From positions 4,404,185 to 4,468,184 of the forward strand of contig RPFO01000165.1 of assembly GCA_009746045.1 (NCBI GenBank): DNA of 64,000 nucleotides, read 5' to 3'. Made by a program: the position numbers and the translations under genes. This DNA comes from Mesostigma viride (Eukaryota; Streptophyta; Mesostigmatophyceae; Mesostigmatales; Mesostigmataceae). Shown here one piece after another: positions 9,271 to 18,217 of the stretch. Numbering within the stretch: the first letter of the stretch is position 1; every line of letters begins with the position of its first letter. Under the pieces are notes generated by a model. That model did not search any database, was not told the origin of the DNA, and worked only from the letters and a program-made list of their open reading frames with translations.

Positions 9271-9885
9271 GCGGCGCCGGCTGGCCGTTGGGCGTGACGC
9301 AGGCGGGTCCAGGCGTACTTGCCGTGCCAGTGGTCCTGGAGGTGCATGGGCGAAGTACTTTGGTAGGACATGGAGGTCCTCCTGCTCCTTGGTCGCCTGC
9401 CGGATGGCCGAGTGGTATTCGGCTTTGAGGCGGGCGTAGCGGGCGGGGTCGCGGTTGTAGCGCAGGGCTTGCCGGGCCTGGATGACGGCGGGGAGCCGGT
9501 GCAGGCTGGTGAAGCGGGGCGGGATGCGGGGGGGCAGCAGGGCCCCTGCCGTGGGCAGCTTGCGAGCGAGGTGCCGAAGGGCCGATGCCGGGCCGGCAGC
9601 GGGCAGCTGGGTGTGGCTGGCCGGGATGTCCAGCGCGTCGACAAACTCCTCTGCCGCGCGTTTGTGGGCACGTTTTTCAGGGAAGTCCTCCAGAGTGTCG
9701 TCAGATTTCTCAAGCAACTGCAGTGTGCGCAAATCAGGTGGTGCCACGTGCTTACGAAAGTGCGAGGGGAATCGCAGGCGGATGCGGGCGGTGACGATGC
9801 GATATGATCGGAGCGCACCAGGGGGATCACGCGCGAGCAAGCAGCTAGTACAATTATCCTTGATGACGCTTGCTACAATTAACAT
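9237..9885 (-). pseudogene. Decayed GC-rich ORF of unknown origin
   Basis: The minus strand holds a protein-like stretch (for example YNRDPARYARLKAEYHSAIR and EEFVDALDIPA) rich in Ala, Arg and Pro, with high GC against AT-richer flanks. Reading frames break at the repeat at 9053-9270. I recognise no domain. It could be the end of a Gag-like or host gene carried by a transposon. Confidence 0.35.
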
Positions 9886-9907
9886 AGTCGATGCAGCGTT
9901 CAGTGCC

Positions 9908-10246
9908 AGTTGGAATGGATTATGTAAGCTATCTAGGTCCTAGTTACTGGCCCGTTGTGGGCACCACGGCCCGAATCGCTATGAATGCCATATACGCGGT
10001 CACACGCGGAGCCCCCACAGACGTGGGGGTGGTCTCCTTCATCACTACTTGCCATCTATCCTTGCGCCGGTACCATCGGCTGCCTCCATATTACAGACAA
10101 ACTGCAGGAGGCTGCCCGGGTGTAAGCCCGTCACGTCTAGGGTAGCACATGTCCGTGCCTAGTCCACATGTCTAGTATCACGAAAAGTCCACGGGTGGCG
10201 GCCCTGCCGCGCGGCCTGGGGCACGCCAGGTGAGGACATAACGCTT
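9908..10246 (-). repeat. Dispersed repeat, copy 1 (inverted partner at 56.4 kb)
   Basis: The reverse complement matches 56409-56712 nearly end to end: the CACGAAAAGTCCACGGGTGG region, the GGAGCCCCCACA segment, and the GGTCCTAG/TAAGCTATCTAGG end. Similarity stops near GGAATGGAT at one side and TGAGGACATA at the other, giving an element of about 300-340 bp. No ORF, no obvious terminal inverted repeat. Likely a short non-autonomous element. Confidence 0.85.
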
Positions 10247-10368
10247 TGATGATCATGGTGCCTTAAATTGAAATTAAATAACATGACTCCGTTGGGAGAT
10301 TTAAAAAATTTAATGAAAAGAGACAATCATTGGTAGACAATAAGGTGACACGACTTTTATGCAGTCGG

Positions 10369-10373
10369 TGATG
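10369..10373. repeat. Target site duplication TGATG (left)
   Basis: Identical to 18213-18217; 5 bp is the usual length for copia and gypsy integrases. Confidence 0.8.
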
Positions 10374-10990
10374 AGTTGTGAGGGTAAGAATGCCACGAAT
10401 TCCGCCATGGTTCTTGCAGGAAGTTGCCTTTATTAATAATCAGGAAACACAGACGTAAGTCACGTCACTTCCAAGACTGCACGCAGCACAGGCGACAGGG
10501 TCGCAATGCCAAGAGAACGTGCACGCAAGAACTAGCGTCCCGGTGTGACCAAGTCACTCATATAGCTTGCTAGGGACGCGTCCAAGTATTCAGCTGCACT
10601 GTCACAGCTGAACTGTCAATCAATTGATTACACAGACTCTGGCACGCCTTTGGCGCGCAGATCTATCAATTGTCCATACGGCTAGTCCTGTGGACCTATC
10701 CGTACACTAGTCAGCATCAATTGTCTCATAGGTCCTGGCGCGCTACAGCACGCCTACCTATCAATTGACCATCAAGTCCTGTACAAGTCCTGTCAACGTC
10801 CTGCGGACTATCAAAGTGACACTTGTACATCCTGTGTCCGTACGCGCCCACAGTGGCGCGCCGGGTACTGTCGGCACAGCCTAGGAAACGTCATAACTTT
10901 TACGTTCCTTAACCAAATGAGGCGTTCAAGGTGCCGTTGGAAAGAGCGTAACAATCTCTATCCATCTAACGTAAATCCTTTACGTTAACT
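10374..10990 (-). repeat. Copia element 3' LTR
   Basis: 617 bp, matching 17596-18212 with two substitutions that I can see (A/T near the edge and A/G around 10507). On the element's strand it starts AGTTAACG and ends CACAACT, a short AGTT...AACT inverted repeat in place of the usual TG...CA. Confidence 0.92.
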
Positions 10991-10992
10991 CC

Positions 10993-11011
10993 AATCCCTT
11001 CTTTTCTTTAG
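10993..11011 (-). promoter_or_regulatory. Polypurine tract next to 3' LTR
   Basis: On the minus strand the sequence reads TAAAGAAAAGAAGGGATTGG directly before the LTR, as expected for the plus-strand primer. Confidence 0.65.
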
Positions 11012-11940
11012 GGATCACATCCCCTGCCAGGGACCCTTGAAGTAGCTTGAAATGTCCTTCACTCCAGCTTGAAGCTTGAACAGATGTCTTTAATGGCCAT
11101 TGCCATTCCCCCAGCCCTTTCTTTTAAGGAACTGGAAAAGAAACAGATCTGCCACAGGGAAAACCATTTCATGAGAAATGGATAAAAACCTATGGAAGTG
11201 GCATTACAGAGTACCACCAGATATTAGAAGCACACAAAATTAAATACATACAGGTTAATTCTATGAGGTCTTCTCCAGGAATTAATCCCATCACCTCGGT
11301 AGAGCCTCCAGTACAATGACCTTCTGGCGGTGAGTTACATTAATCCCAGATACTAATCCCATAAAACCCAGTACATATTCAATATAAGTACAATAAATCC
11401 ATGACAATTAAAATACCACTTGACAAAGTAAGGCGTATTACAATAGTTTGCCTGTCATTCTCTCAACAGGGGTCTATTGGCGCCCGTCTTACGGCGCCCG
11501 TCTACTTGCCAGATGGTAAACTGCCACAGCAAACAAATGACAAAATGAAACACATAGGCAACAATTAAATCCTGCCCTGGGGAACTAGGGAAGTCTGAAC
11601 AGGCAAACACCTGAACAGGCCAGCTTGTAGAAACATAATACCAGGGAATCGAACCCCGCCCTATAAACCCCAGAATAAAGGTTCCCAGACCATTGTGAGA
11701 AGTATGTACAAATATACATTTCTTTTAAAATAGAATACATGGTCTGTAATGGACCTGTCAACCTTGTGTAGTCAACAGCATGAACCCCAGCCAAAACCTG
11801 GCTGTATCCTGATTAAAATCAGAGTGAGTGTACCATGGTCCATGAGCCTTAGTACAGACTAAAATACAGGTATTATGCCAGTCACAATGCTGACACTACC
11901 ACACAATCTGCTCTCCAATGCCCTATAACCATGCACCAGC
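11012..11940 (-). other. Copia element 3' untranslated region
   Basis: About 0.93 kb without a supported ORF between the RNase H stop and the 3' LTR. A GGTTCGATTCC box (pol III B-box-like, minus strand, about 11645) is present but has no matching A box or tRNA arms. Confidence 0.6.
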
Positions 11941-12684
11941 TTAGACAGCTTGCTGAGATGGGTCCATCAGAGACTGAAGAACCTTGTATTGCACTGCTGC
12001 CTTCTGCACTAGCTTGGTCAAAGCATCAGCAGGATTGTCAACCCCAGGGATATGCTCAATATTGGCCAAGGAGGACAACTCCTTAAGAAGGAGATAATCC
12101 AAGTCCCTACTTCTGGCCATCTGCCTGTGCACAAACTGCACCATCCCCATGGAGTCTGTTTTTAGAAGAGTGGTAACCTGAAGTGGCCAAGGAGTGTTAG
12201 AAGTCATCTGATGAAGCAACTCCTTCAGATAAAGGCTTGTGTGAATGCCTTCACAAATAGCCCTGCATTCTGCCACATCACTGCTGACAGCCACCCGTTT
12301 GTGCAGGCGACTAAACCAGCTCACCAAACTCCCCAGGCCTTCCTGTCTGAGCACAAAGAGCCCTGCAGCCCTGCCCCTGACCTTGGAGACCTGCCTGCTG
12401 TCCATTGAGCTATCCACATACAGCTCCATGCAAATGGGTTGTGATAAATCCACTGCAGACAACAGAATGCCAGATGAAGCCCTGACCTGATCAGCCACCT
12501 TGGCAGACCCTAGCTCCACCAGCATGTCATCAGGCAACCTGGCTATGACCATAAGGTCTGGCCTGGAAATGCCTGCCACCCAAGCAACCATGCCCCTCAC
12601 CATGGGACACAGTGCCTGTGTGATGGTTGGAGGAAGCTTGCTAATGAGGGTCTCTTGATAGTCATTGCCCCCCACCAGCAGCAT
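11941..12684 (-). CDS. Copia pol, RNase H segment
   Basis: Carries the copia RNase H signatures YVDSS, SSDVAECRAICEG, KTDSMG and HIPGVDNPADALTK, ending with TAA at 11941-11943. It follows the RT frame after a frame change at a run of six G (about 12663-12680 on the minus strand). The ATG at 12684 is probably not a real start. It should be read as the tail of one pol polyprotein, displaced by an indel in the G run (a mutation or an assembly error). Confidence 0.85.
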   Translation of the reverse strand: MLLVGGNDYQETLISKLPPTITQALCPMVRGMVAWVAGISRPDLMVIARLPDDMLVELGSAKVADQVRASSGILLSAVDLSQPICMELYVDSSMDSRQVSKVRGRAAGLFVLRQEGLGSLVSWFSRLHKRVAVSSDVAECRAICEGIHTSLYLKELLHQMTSNTPWPLQVTTLLKTDSMGMVQFVHRQMARSRDLDYLLLKELSSLANIEHIPGVDNPADALTKLVQKAAVQYKVLQSLMDPSQQAV

Positions 12685-14899
12685 ACGCCACTCCCCCCTT
12701 CTTCACCAGTGTGGCCTCCATGCCCACAAACAGCAGAGGCTCATTCTCCACCTGCCATTGCTCCCTACCCAGAGGAAACTTGGACTTAATGATGGAGATC
12801 AGCTCCTTAAGCCACGACGTGGGAGCTATCAGATGTAGGTCATCCCCGTGCAGCGAAGCATACACTGGCAGGCCTTCCCATTGCCCCAGAAACAGACAGG
12901 GGTCTACAGGAGAGACCTTCAAGTTGCAATGCTCCTTCAGGAAACGGTTGAGAGTCTCCCTCCAGATTATTGGACTTGACCTCAGGCCCTCCAGGCCCTT
13001 GAGGATTTTAAGGAACTCCGTGTGGATGTCCCTTTTCCATACAGCAGGCACCCTAACATAGAAAGGCGTCTTGCCCTCCCACTTTTCCTGTGCCACATCT
13101 GCATCACCCTCCAGAAATGCCCTCTTGAAGTCTATCACCACTGAGCCATAGTCCAAGCCCTTGTTGAGAAGGCCTAGAAAGACACACAGCAGCAGCCTCC
13201 AAGTATCATGCAGCATGCCAGGGGTATACAACTCCTCAGCAGTGCACTCACCAGTACCCTTGAACTCATTCAGCACTGGCCTGACATGTGGTACCTTGAC
13301 CCCGTCCACCTCCTTCATCTTGATGACAAACTTGAGCTTGAGTAGACGTCGTGCAGGAGGCAGGTCATTGACAGGTTCCACGCATTTCTTGGAGATCCAG
13401 TCCTCCCCAGATTTAATCAGACCCAGTGTGACCTGGGGACACATAATGGGAGAGGACATGAGCTTCACCAGGCCTTGGTAGTTGATAGGGCTGTGTCCAG
13501 CAAGTGAGTGAGGACCAATGCCCAAACTGCTTGGATGACTAGCAGCTGGCAGTATGAGGTCATCAACCAAGGGCTCCTGCCCCTGGCACACTTGCACACG
13601 CTTAACCGTCCTGGTTACTGCACGTGATAGGTGAGTGGTCCTGAAATTAATCAGTGGGACCTGACCAGCCCCTTCCTTAGTCAGGAGAGAGGACGTGATC
13701 ACTACCCCATCCTGGCATAGGAAATTCTGCCCCAGAAGAGCAGGTCCTTGATAGCCCTCCAAGACACAAAAAGCAGTGTCCTGTCCAAGGATAGGAATGA
13801 ATACCTCACCCAGTACCTTCACGTGTACCCCGCCACTGAAGTCAGACACAAACTGATAGCTGGGTTCAGACATGCTGTACCCTGCTGCAGCCCTGGTCCC
13901 AATGATGGAAACCTGAGAATTAGTGTCTACCTCTAAGGCAGTGTCCAGCCCCAGATTGCCATGCCACCTGAGCTTGGCTACCTTGGGCTGCTTCTTGGCC
14001 CTTTGTAGAGCCCCAATCAATCCAGCCAAACTTGTCCCCCTGGGCTTGGTTAGTGCCTTGGGCTTGACAGTTGACTCCCCAGCTGTTGACCTTGCAGCCT
14101 GTTCAACAAGTACCTCTGCAACCTGGCCAGGGCTGACAGATTCCCCTGCAACAGATGTGGTCGTTGCGTCAGTGATGTCACCTGGGACCTGAAAATCCTG
14201 CAGATCCTGTGAGCCTTGTGCCTGACTGCCCTCATTCATCAGGTTAGGCTTGACATATGACCAACTCAGCCGGTGTACATGCTTTGGTTCGTCCTCCATG
14301 CTGACCAAGCATGCGTGGCTAGCTTCATCAACCTGGGTAACCACCCCAGGACTCCAGCTACCACGTTTGCCATAAAGGCTAGGTTCCTTCCAAGCTAGGA
14401 CCTTCTGACCCACTTGTGGCTCCAGCATCTTCCAACCCCGGTCCTTCTCCCTCAGCTTGGCAAAGGTGACATGTGCAGCATGTTTCCAGCCCTCCAGCAC
14501 ATGTGGTGGGCACAGGCCATGATATAGACCCATTGGGCTGACAGCAACTCCATCATAGTAGAAGTTAACCCTGCTGTTCAGCTGCTGCTCCACGTTCCTC
14601 AGCCATGCACTCCTGACAAGTGCAGGTGCAGACAAGGGTACCCAGTCTTCAGAGATGATCAATTTCTTGACCTCCTGGATTGCCCTCTCGATAGCACCCT
14701 GCTGCCCATGAGCCTCCCTAGGTGTAACCAGCAACTCAGGAAGGGTAGGATCACCCTTGAGATGCTGAAACTGCATGTCCACCTGGATCCTTGTGGTAGG
14801 AAACTTGGCTCTTACATTCTGCAGGGCAGCCAGCAAGTACCTGTTCTTCATAGAAGGTAAATGCTCAGCACCTTGTATTTCGTGTACCTGTCCACGCAC
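12662..14899 (-). CDS. Copia pol, integrase core end, protease-like segment and reverse transcriptase
   Basis: 745 codons. Order: second part of the integrase catalytic core (VDMQFQHLKGD, then HGQQGAIERAIQEVKK with the catalytic Glu); integrase C-terminal region (LAWKEPSLYGKRG); an aspartic-protease-like segment (EVDTNSQVSIIG near 13925 and ALLGQNFL near 13730); then reverse transcriptase (VIDFKRAFLEGD, LKGLEGLRSSPIIW, ASLHGDDLHLIA). The RT active site reads HGDD (12839-12850) where copia usually has YVDD, and the protease reads DTN where DTG or DSG is usual. The frame joins to the upstream integrase part only through a one-base frame change near 14870, so the ATG at 14899 is not a real start. 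Confidence 0.85.
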   Translation of the reverse strand: MRGQVHEIQGAEHLPSMKNRYLLAALQNVRAKFPTTRIQVDMQFQHLKGDPTLPELLVTPREAHGQQGAIERAIQEVKKLIISEDWVPLSAPALVRSAWLRNVEQQLNSRVNFYYDGVAVSPMGLYHGLCPPHVLEGWKHAAHVTFAKLREKDRGWKMLEPQVGQKVLAWKEPSLYGKRGSWSPGVVTQVDEASHACLVSMEDEPKHVHRLSWSYVKPNLMNEGSQAQGSQDLQDFQVPGDITDATTTSVAGESVSPGQVAEVLVEQAARSTAGESTVKPKALTKPRGTSLAGLIGALQRAKKQPKVAKLRWHGNLGLDTALEVDTNSQVSIIGTRAAAGYSMSEPSYQFVSDFSGGVHVKVLGEVFIPILGQDTAFCVLEGYQGPALLGQNFLCQDGVVITSSLLTKEGAGQVPLINFRTTHLSRAVTRTVKRVQVCQGQEPLVDDLILPAASHPSSLGIGPHSLAGHSPINYQGLVKLMSSPIMCPQVTLGLIKSGEDWISKKCVEPVNDLPPARRLLKLKFVIKMKEVDGVKVPHVRPVLNEFKGTGECTAEELYTPGMLHDTWRLLLCVFLGLLNKGLDYGSVVIDFKRAFLEGDADVAQEKWEGKTPFYVRVPAVWKRDIHTEFLKILKGLEGLRSSPIIWRETLNRFLKEHCNLKVSPVDPCLFLGQWEGLPVYASLHGDDLHLIAPTSWLKELISIIKSKFPLGREQWQVENEPLLFVGMEATLVKKGGVAYAAGGGQ

Positions 14900-15564
14900 A
14901 CCAACAGTTGCATGCCCCTGATGTGTTGGATATCACACTGCAGATCACCAATGCTCTGAGGTAGAGCTTTGGCATGTGATTTCCTGGGCTTGTTGGAGGA
15001 CAACTGGCACTTACACCGTGAGGCAGCTTGCTGACACGCCTTAAGAAGGGGTGCCCTGCCCATACGGAAGGCAAAGTTGTTTGACAGAGAAGTGGCATGC
15101 CCAAACATGTTGTGGATTCGGGCACCCAACTCCTGGTACACAGAGGAAGCAGTCCCTGGCACAGTCAGGACTGTGCTGTCAGGTTGTCCAGCATCACCAT
15201 GCTGACTTCCATCCTGTTCTGACTCAGAGCCTGAGTCACCCTGCTCATGCCCAACACCTGGACCGCCAGCAGGGACCACATGCATACCACCAGAGGCCTT
15301 CACACCCCTCTGTGGTTGTACATTGGTTTCTCTCAAAATGAGAGGTCCACCCTCGTGCCCAGCACGAGGATGCATAGGGTCAGACATACTTACAGCTGCA
15401 TCAGCTGTCAAGGACGTCTTCATAGGAACCTGTACCTCTCCAGGTGACCTGGGGCCACACTGAACCTGGAGATCACCCTCTTGTTGCCCAGATATAAAAT
15501 CTGCATTGGAGCACCTGGCCTCCCCCTTGGGTGAATTAAGGTGTGTAGGGGTTGCCTCAGACAG
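14848..15564 (-). CDS. Copia pol N-terminus: integrase zinc region and first catalytic Asp (after in-frame UGA)
   Basis: Starts directly after the gag UGA and stays in the gag frame; an internal ATG lies at 15421-15423. Low-complexity start, then HNMFGH...CKC (integrase zinc-binding) and LQCDIQHIRGMQLLVCVDRY with the first catalytic Asp (about 14928). It ends at a stop at 14848 just after KYKVLS; the neighbouring frame continues with LPSMKNRYLLAAL. A single-base indel in this place therefore breaks the integrase. Confidence 0.8.
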   Translation of the reverse strand: MSEATPTHLNSPKGEARCSNADFISGQQEGDLQVQCGPRSPGEVQVPMKTSLTADAAVSMSDPMHPRAGHEGGPLILRETNVQPQRGVKASGGMHVVPAGGPGVGHEQGDSGSESEQDGSQHGDAGQPDSTVLTVPGTASSVYQELGARIHNMFGHATSLSNNFAFRMGRAPLLKACQQAASRCKCQLSSNKPRKSHAKALPQSIGDLQCDIQHIRGMQLLVCVDRYTKYKVLSIYLL

Positions 15565-15570
15565 TCACTG
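15565..15570 (-). promoter_or_regulatory. Possible UGA readthrough site between gag and pol
   Basis: On the minus strand: CAG UGA CUG. The frame continues without a stop for more than 700 bases, to 14848. UGA followed by C, and especially CU, is a known leaky context. Confidence 0.5.
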
Positions 15571-16680
15571 CTCCTTGTTGTCTTCTTGCTGACTGCCCTT
15601 TGAAGGCTGGCCTGCCTGGGACTTGTTGTTGTTCTTCTTGTTGTTGTTGTTGTTATTCTTGCTGCCCTGGCCCTGGGATTTCTTGAAGCTGGGACACTCC
15701 TTCTTGATGTGCCCCCACCCCTTGCACAGGTAGCATTGTATCTTGGACTTGCCCTGGCCACTGCCCCCATTGTCAGACGCGTTGCCCTGCTTGGGCTGAC
15801 CACCCACCCGCCTGAACACCGACTTGGAGTGTGACCTCCTGTCAGAATCAGGTGAATGATCTCCCTTGCGCTTGTGATGGTTGCCCCTACGCCCTCCTTG
15901 GCTTCGGTCAGCCTCAGACGTCTTGGAGCCACCCTGGGTACGCCCGCCTGCCTGGGTAGCCTTCACTGCTGGCACTCCACCCTCAAACAGCTCCTCTGCC
16001 TCGAGAGCTTGTTTAATGATGACCTTGTAGGCCTTCAGGGTAGAGTGTGGGGCACACATGACTTTTAAGGAGCCACGTGTCGCCTTATCCAGCCCAGAAA
16101 CCTTGAGCCAGTTGGTTAGGGCTATGTTATCAGCGACATTAAAGCCGTGAGCCCTGCCCTCCTCAACCATCTTACAATAGTTGAGAAAGTTCTGGATCAG
16201 GTCCCCCTTGACCTCCCACCCTTGGTACTTGTCCTGCCAATGGATGCCGACCTTCTTTCGTTGGTCCTCCAGCAGCTCCTTCAGCTCAGCCACGTACAGT
16301 GCCCAGGCCTTATTGGCCTTTTTGCACTCCCTGGTTAGGTCCTTAATCTGGTCAGTACACTTGCCAAAAGTGCTACTGCCTATCCAGATTTGATAGTAAT
16401 TTGTACCACCGTACAAGCTAGGGAACCCTTCCAATCCCTCCACAAACTCTTCAGCCTGCTTAGGCTTGGAGTCTGAGGTTACAGGCTGCAACTGATTGAC
16501 AATTAAAAGACCCTGTGTGGTAAGATCAAAGCCATGAATAGCTTGTGCATTATTATTATTGTGAGGAAGGTTGGTAATCTCTCCGGTAAGCCCCACGTCA
16601 TCTACGTGAGCGGTTCCACTACCAGCACCCCCATTATTATTCCCACTGGCTGGACCCTTGCTACGGCGTCCCTCAGCCAT
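15565..16680 (-). CDS. Copia Gag
   Basis: 371 codons from ATG at 16678-16680 to TGA at 15565-15567. N-terminal low-complexity Asn/Gly stretch, a helical middle (capsid-like, for example TRECKKANKAWALYVAELKE), basic Arg/Ser/Lys region, CX2CX4HX4C zinc knuckle (CYLCKGWGHIKKEC), then an Asn/Lys-rich tail. The stop is UGA followed by CUG and the same frame stays open into pol, so Gag-Pol could be made by stop readthrough. Confidence 0.88.
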   Translation of the reverse strand: MAEGRRSKGPASGNNNGGAGSGTAHVDDVGLTGEITNLPHNNNNAQAIHGFDLTTQGLLIVNQLQPVTSDSKPKQAEEFVEGLEGFPSLYGGTNYYQIWIGSSTFGKCTDQIKDLTRECKKANKAWALYVAELKELLEDQRKKVGIHWQDKYQGWEVKGDLIQNFLNYCKMVEEGRAHGFNVADNIALTNWLKVSGLDKATRGSLKVMCAPHSTLKAYKVIIKQALEAEELFEGGVPAVKATQAGGRTQGGSKTSEADRSQGGRRGNHHKRKGDHSPDSDRRSHSKSVFRRVGGQPKQGNASDNGGSGQGKSKIQCYLCKGWGHIKKECPSFKKSQGQGSKNNNNNNKKNNNKSQAGQPSKGSQQEDNKEQ

Positions 16681-16848
16681 CCTGCACTACCAGCTATTCA
16701 AAGAACACCTTAACAAAGCAGCAGAAAATATGTACAAAATTTTTGTGTCGCCACTGCCGCCTGCGCCGGTGTCGCTGCCGCCCCGCGAATTGCCGCCGAA
16801 ATTCGACAAAAAAATGTCGACAAGTACTGCAGAAGAAAATTAGGCCGA

Positions 16849-17559
16849 CTAGTAGTCAAGGCCCCTGAAGTCGCAGTACGTGTATACGAACTCACGATCC
16901 TCCATATCCAGCTCCGGACCTGCACCGGTATGAATTAAAACCGGCGTGCTCCCCGCCGCGTAAGTTGCGACGCGCCGACGCGCGACGAGGCGCAGAGGAT
17001 GTGTAAAGATCGTCAATAATTCCCACCCCGCGGGAATCCACTCTCGCACAGAGGCGAGAAATGCCACCAGGTTAATTAAAACCTGGCGCTCACGACTGCG
17101 TACGCCGCGAGTGAGCAGCGATAGCAGCGCGAGATCCTGAAACAAATTTGTTGACACCGCCGGCGCGCCCCCCGTGCGAAGCGATGCCCAGTTTTGCAGG
17201 TTTCTCTGGTAACCGGTGAGTGAAGAGAGGACGTTGTCCAACTCCTCAATGGCAGTCGTGACTTCGGTCACCGACCGCAAACCTCCCCGCACCTGGACCG
17301 TAAATGTCGATAAAATGTTGCGGATCTGGTCCAATAATGCGCGAACAGCCGGCACCAGTGCTGGCAAATCGGGGTCCTCGGGGTTATCCCCGAGCAATGC
17401 GTGAGCTGCACGCTGCTGACGATGAAGCTCGTCGAGCGAAACTGTAACTTCGTCGAGCAATTGTTGCCACGACGGCACAGTTGGTCTTGACGAAGAACCA
17501 GCCGGCGGAGCGGCTATTTCCTCATCGCCCGGAATCCGAAATTCCTCCGAATTTGGCAT
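16849..17559 (-). CDS. Extra ORF between 5' LTR and gag, unknown function
   Basis: 236 codons from an ATG 36 bases inside the 5' LTR to TAG at 16849-16851. The predicted protein is largely helical with Leu-rich stretches (SWQQLLDEVTVSLDELHRQQ; LDQIRNILSTF; QVLINLVAFLASVREW) and an acidic C-terminus. No domain recognised. It is in the same frame as gag but separated from it by about 170 bases. It could be an accessory protein, a captured gene or an N-terminal capsid partner. Its GC is clearly higher than that of gag. Confidence 0.6.
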   Translation of the reverse strand: MPNSEEFRIPGDEEIAAPPAGSSSRPTVPSWQQLLDEVTVSLDELHRQQRAAHALLGDNPEDPDLPALVPAVRALLDQIRNILSTFTVQVRGGLRSVTEVTTAIEELDNVLSSLTGYQRNLQNWASLRTGGAPAVSTNLFQDLALLSLLTRGVRSRERQVLINLVAFLASVREWIPAGWELLTIFTHPLRLVARRRVATYAAGSTPVLIHTGAGPELDMEDREFVYTYCDFRGLDY

Positions 17560-17595
17560 CTTTTTGACAGAGCGTGTAATACGAGTTGTAATACG

Positions 17596-18212
17596 AGTTG
17601 AGAGGGTAAGAATGCCACGAATTCCGCCATGGTTCTTGCAGGAAGTTGCCTTTATTAATAATCAGGAAACACAGACGTAAGTCACGTCACTTCCAAGACT
17701 GCACGCAGCACAGGCGACAGGGTCGCAGTGCCAAGAGAACGTGCACGCAAGAACTAGCGTCCCGGTGTGACCAAGTCACTCATATAGCTTGCTAGGGACG
17801 CGTCCAAGTATTCAGCTGCACTGTCACAGCTGAACTGTCAATCAATTGATTACACAGACTCTGGCACGCCTTTGGCGCGCAGATCTATCAATTGTCCATA
17901 CGGCTAGTCCTGTGGACCTATCCGTACACTAGTCAGCATCAATTGTCTCATAGGTCCTGGCGCGCTACAGCACGCCTACCTATCAATTGACCATCAAGTC
18001 CTGTACAAGTCCTGTCAACGTCCTGCGGACTATCAAAGTGACACTTGTACATCCTGTGTCCGTACGCGCCCACAGTGGCGCGCCGGGTACTGTCGGCACA
18101 GCCTAGGAAACGTCATAACTTTTACGTTCCTTAACCAAATGAGGCGTTCAAGGTGCCGTTGGAAAGAGCGTAACAATCTCTATCCATCTAACGTAAATCC
18201 TTTACGTTAACT
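17596..18212 (-). repeat. Copia element 5' LTR
   Basis: 617 bp, partner of 10374-10990, followed by the TGATG duplication at 18213-18217. It should hold the element's promoter, but I could not place a TATA box with confidence. Confidence 0.92.
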
Positions 18213-18217
18213 TGATG

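Larger units (their letters stand above)
10374..18212 (-). mobile_element. Complete Ty1/copia-like LTR retrotransposon
   Basis: 7.84 kb, bounded by two 617-bp LTRs in which I count two differences by eye, and flanked by the 5-bp target duplication TGATG (10369-10373 and 18213-18217). Internal order on the minus strand: extra ORF, gag with zinc knuckle, in-frame UGA, integrase, protease-like segment, reverse transcriptase, RNase H. Integrase before RT is the copia order. LTR similarity says the insertion is recent, yet two frame changes break pol. I could not recognise a standard primer-binding site next to the 5' LTR at 17595. Confidence 0.93.

Noticed and set aside
11635-11665. tRNA-like B box on the minus strand
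   Set aside because: Only GGTTCGATTCC is present; no A box, anticodon arm or acceptor stem could be paired.
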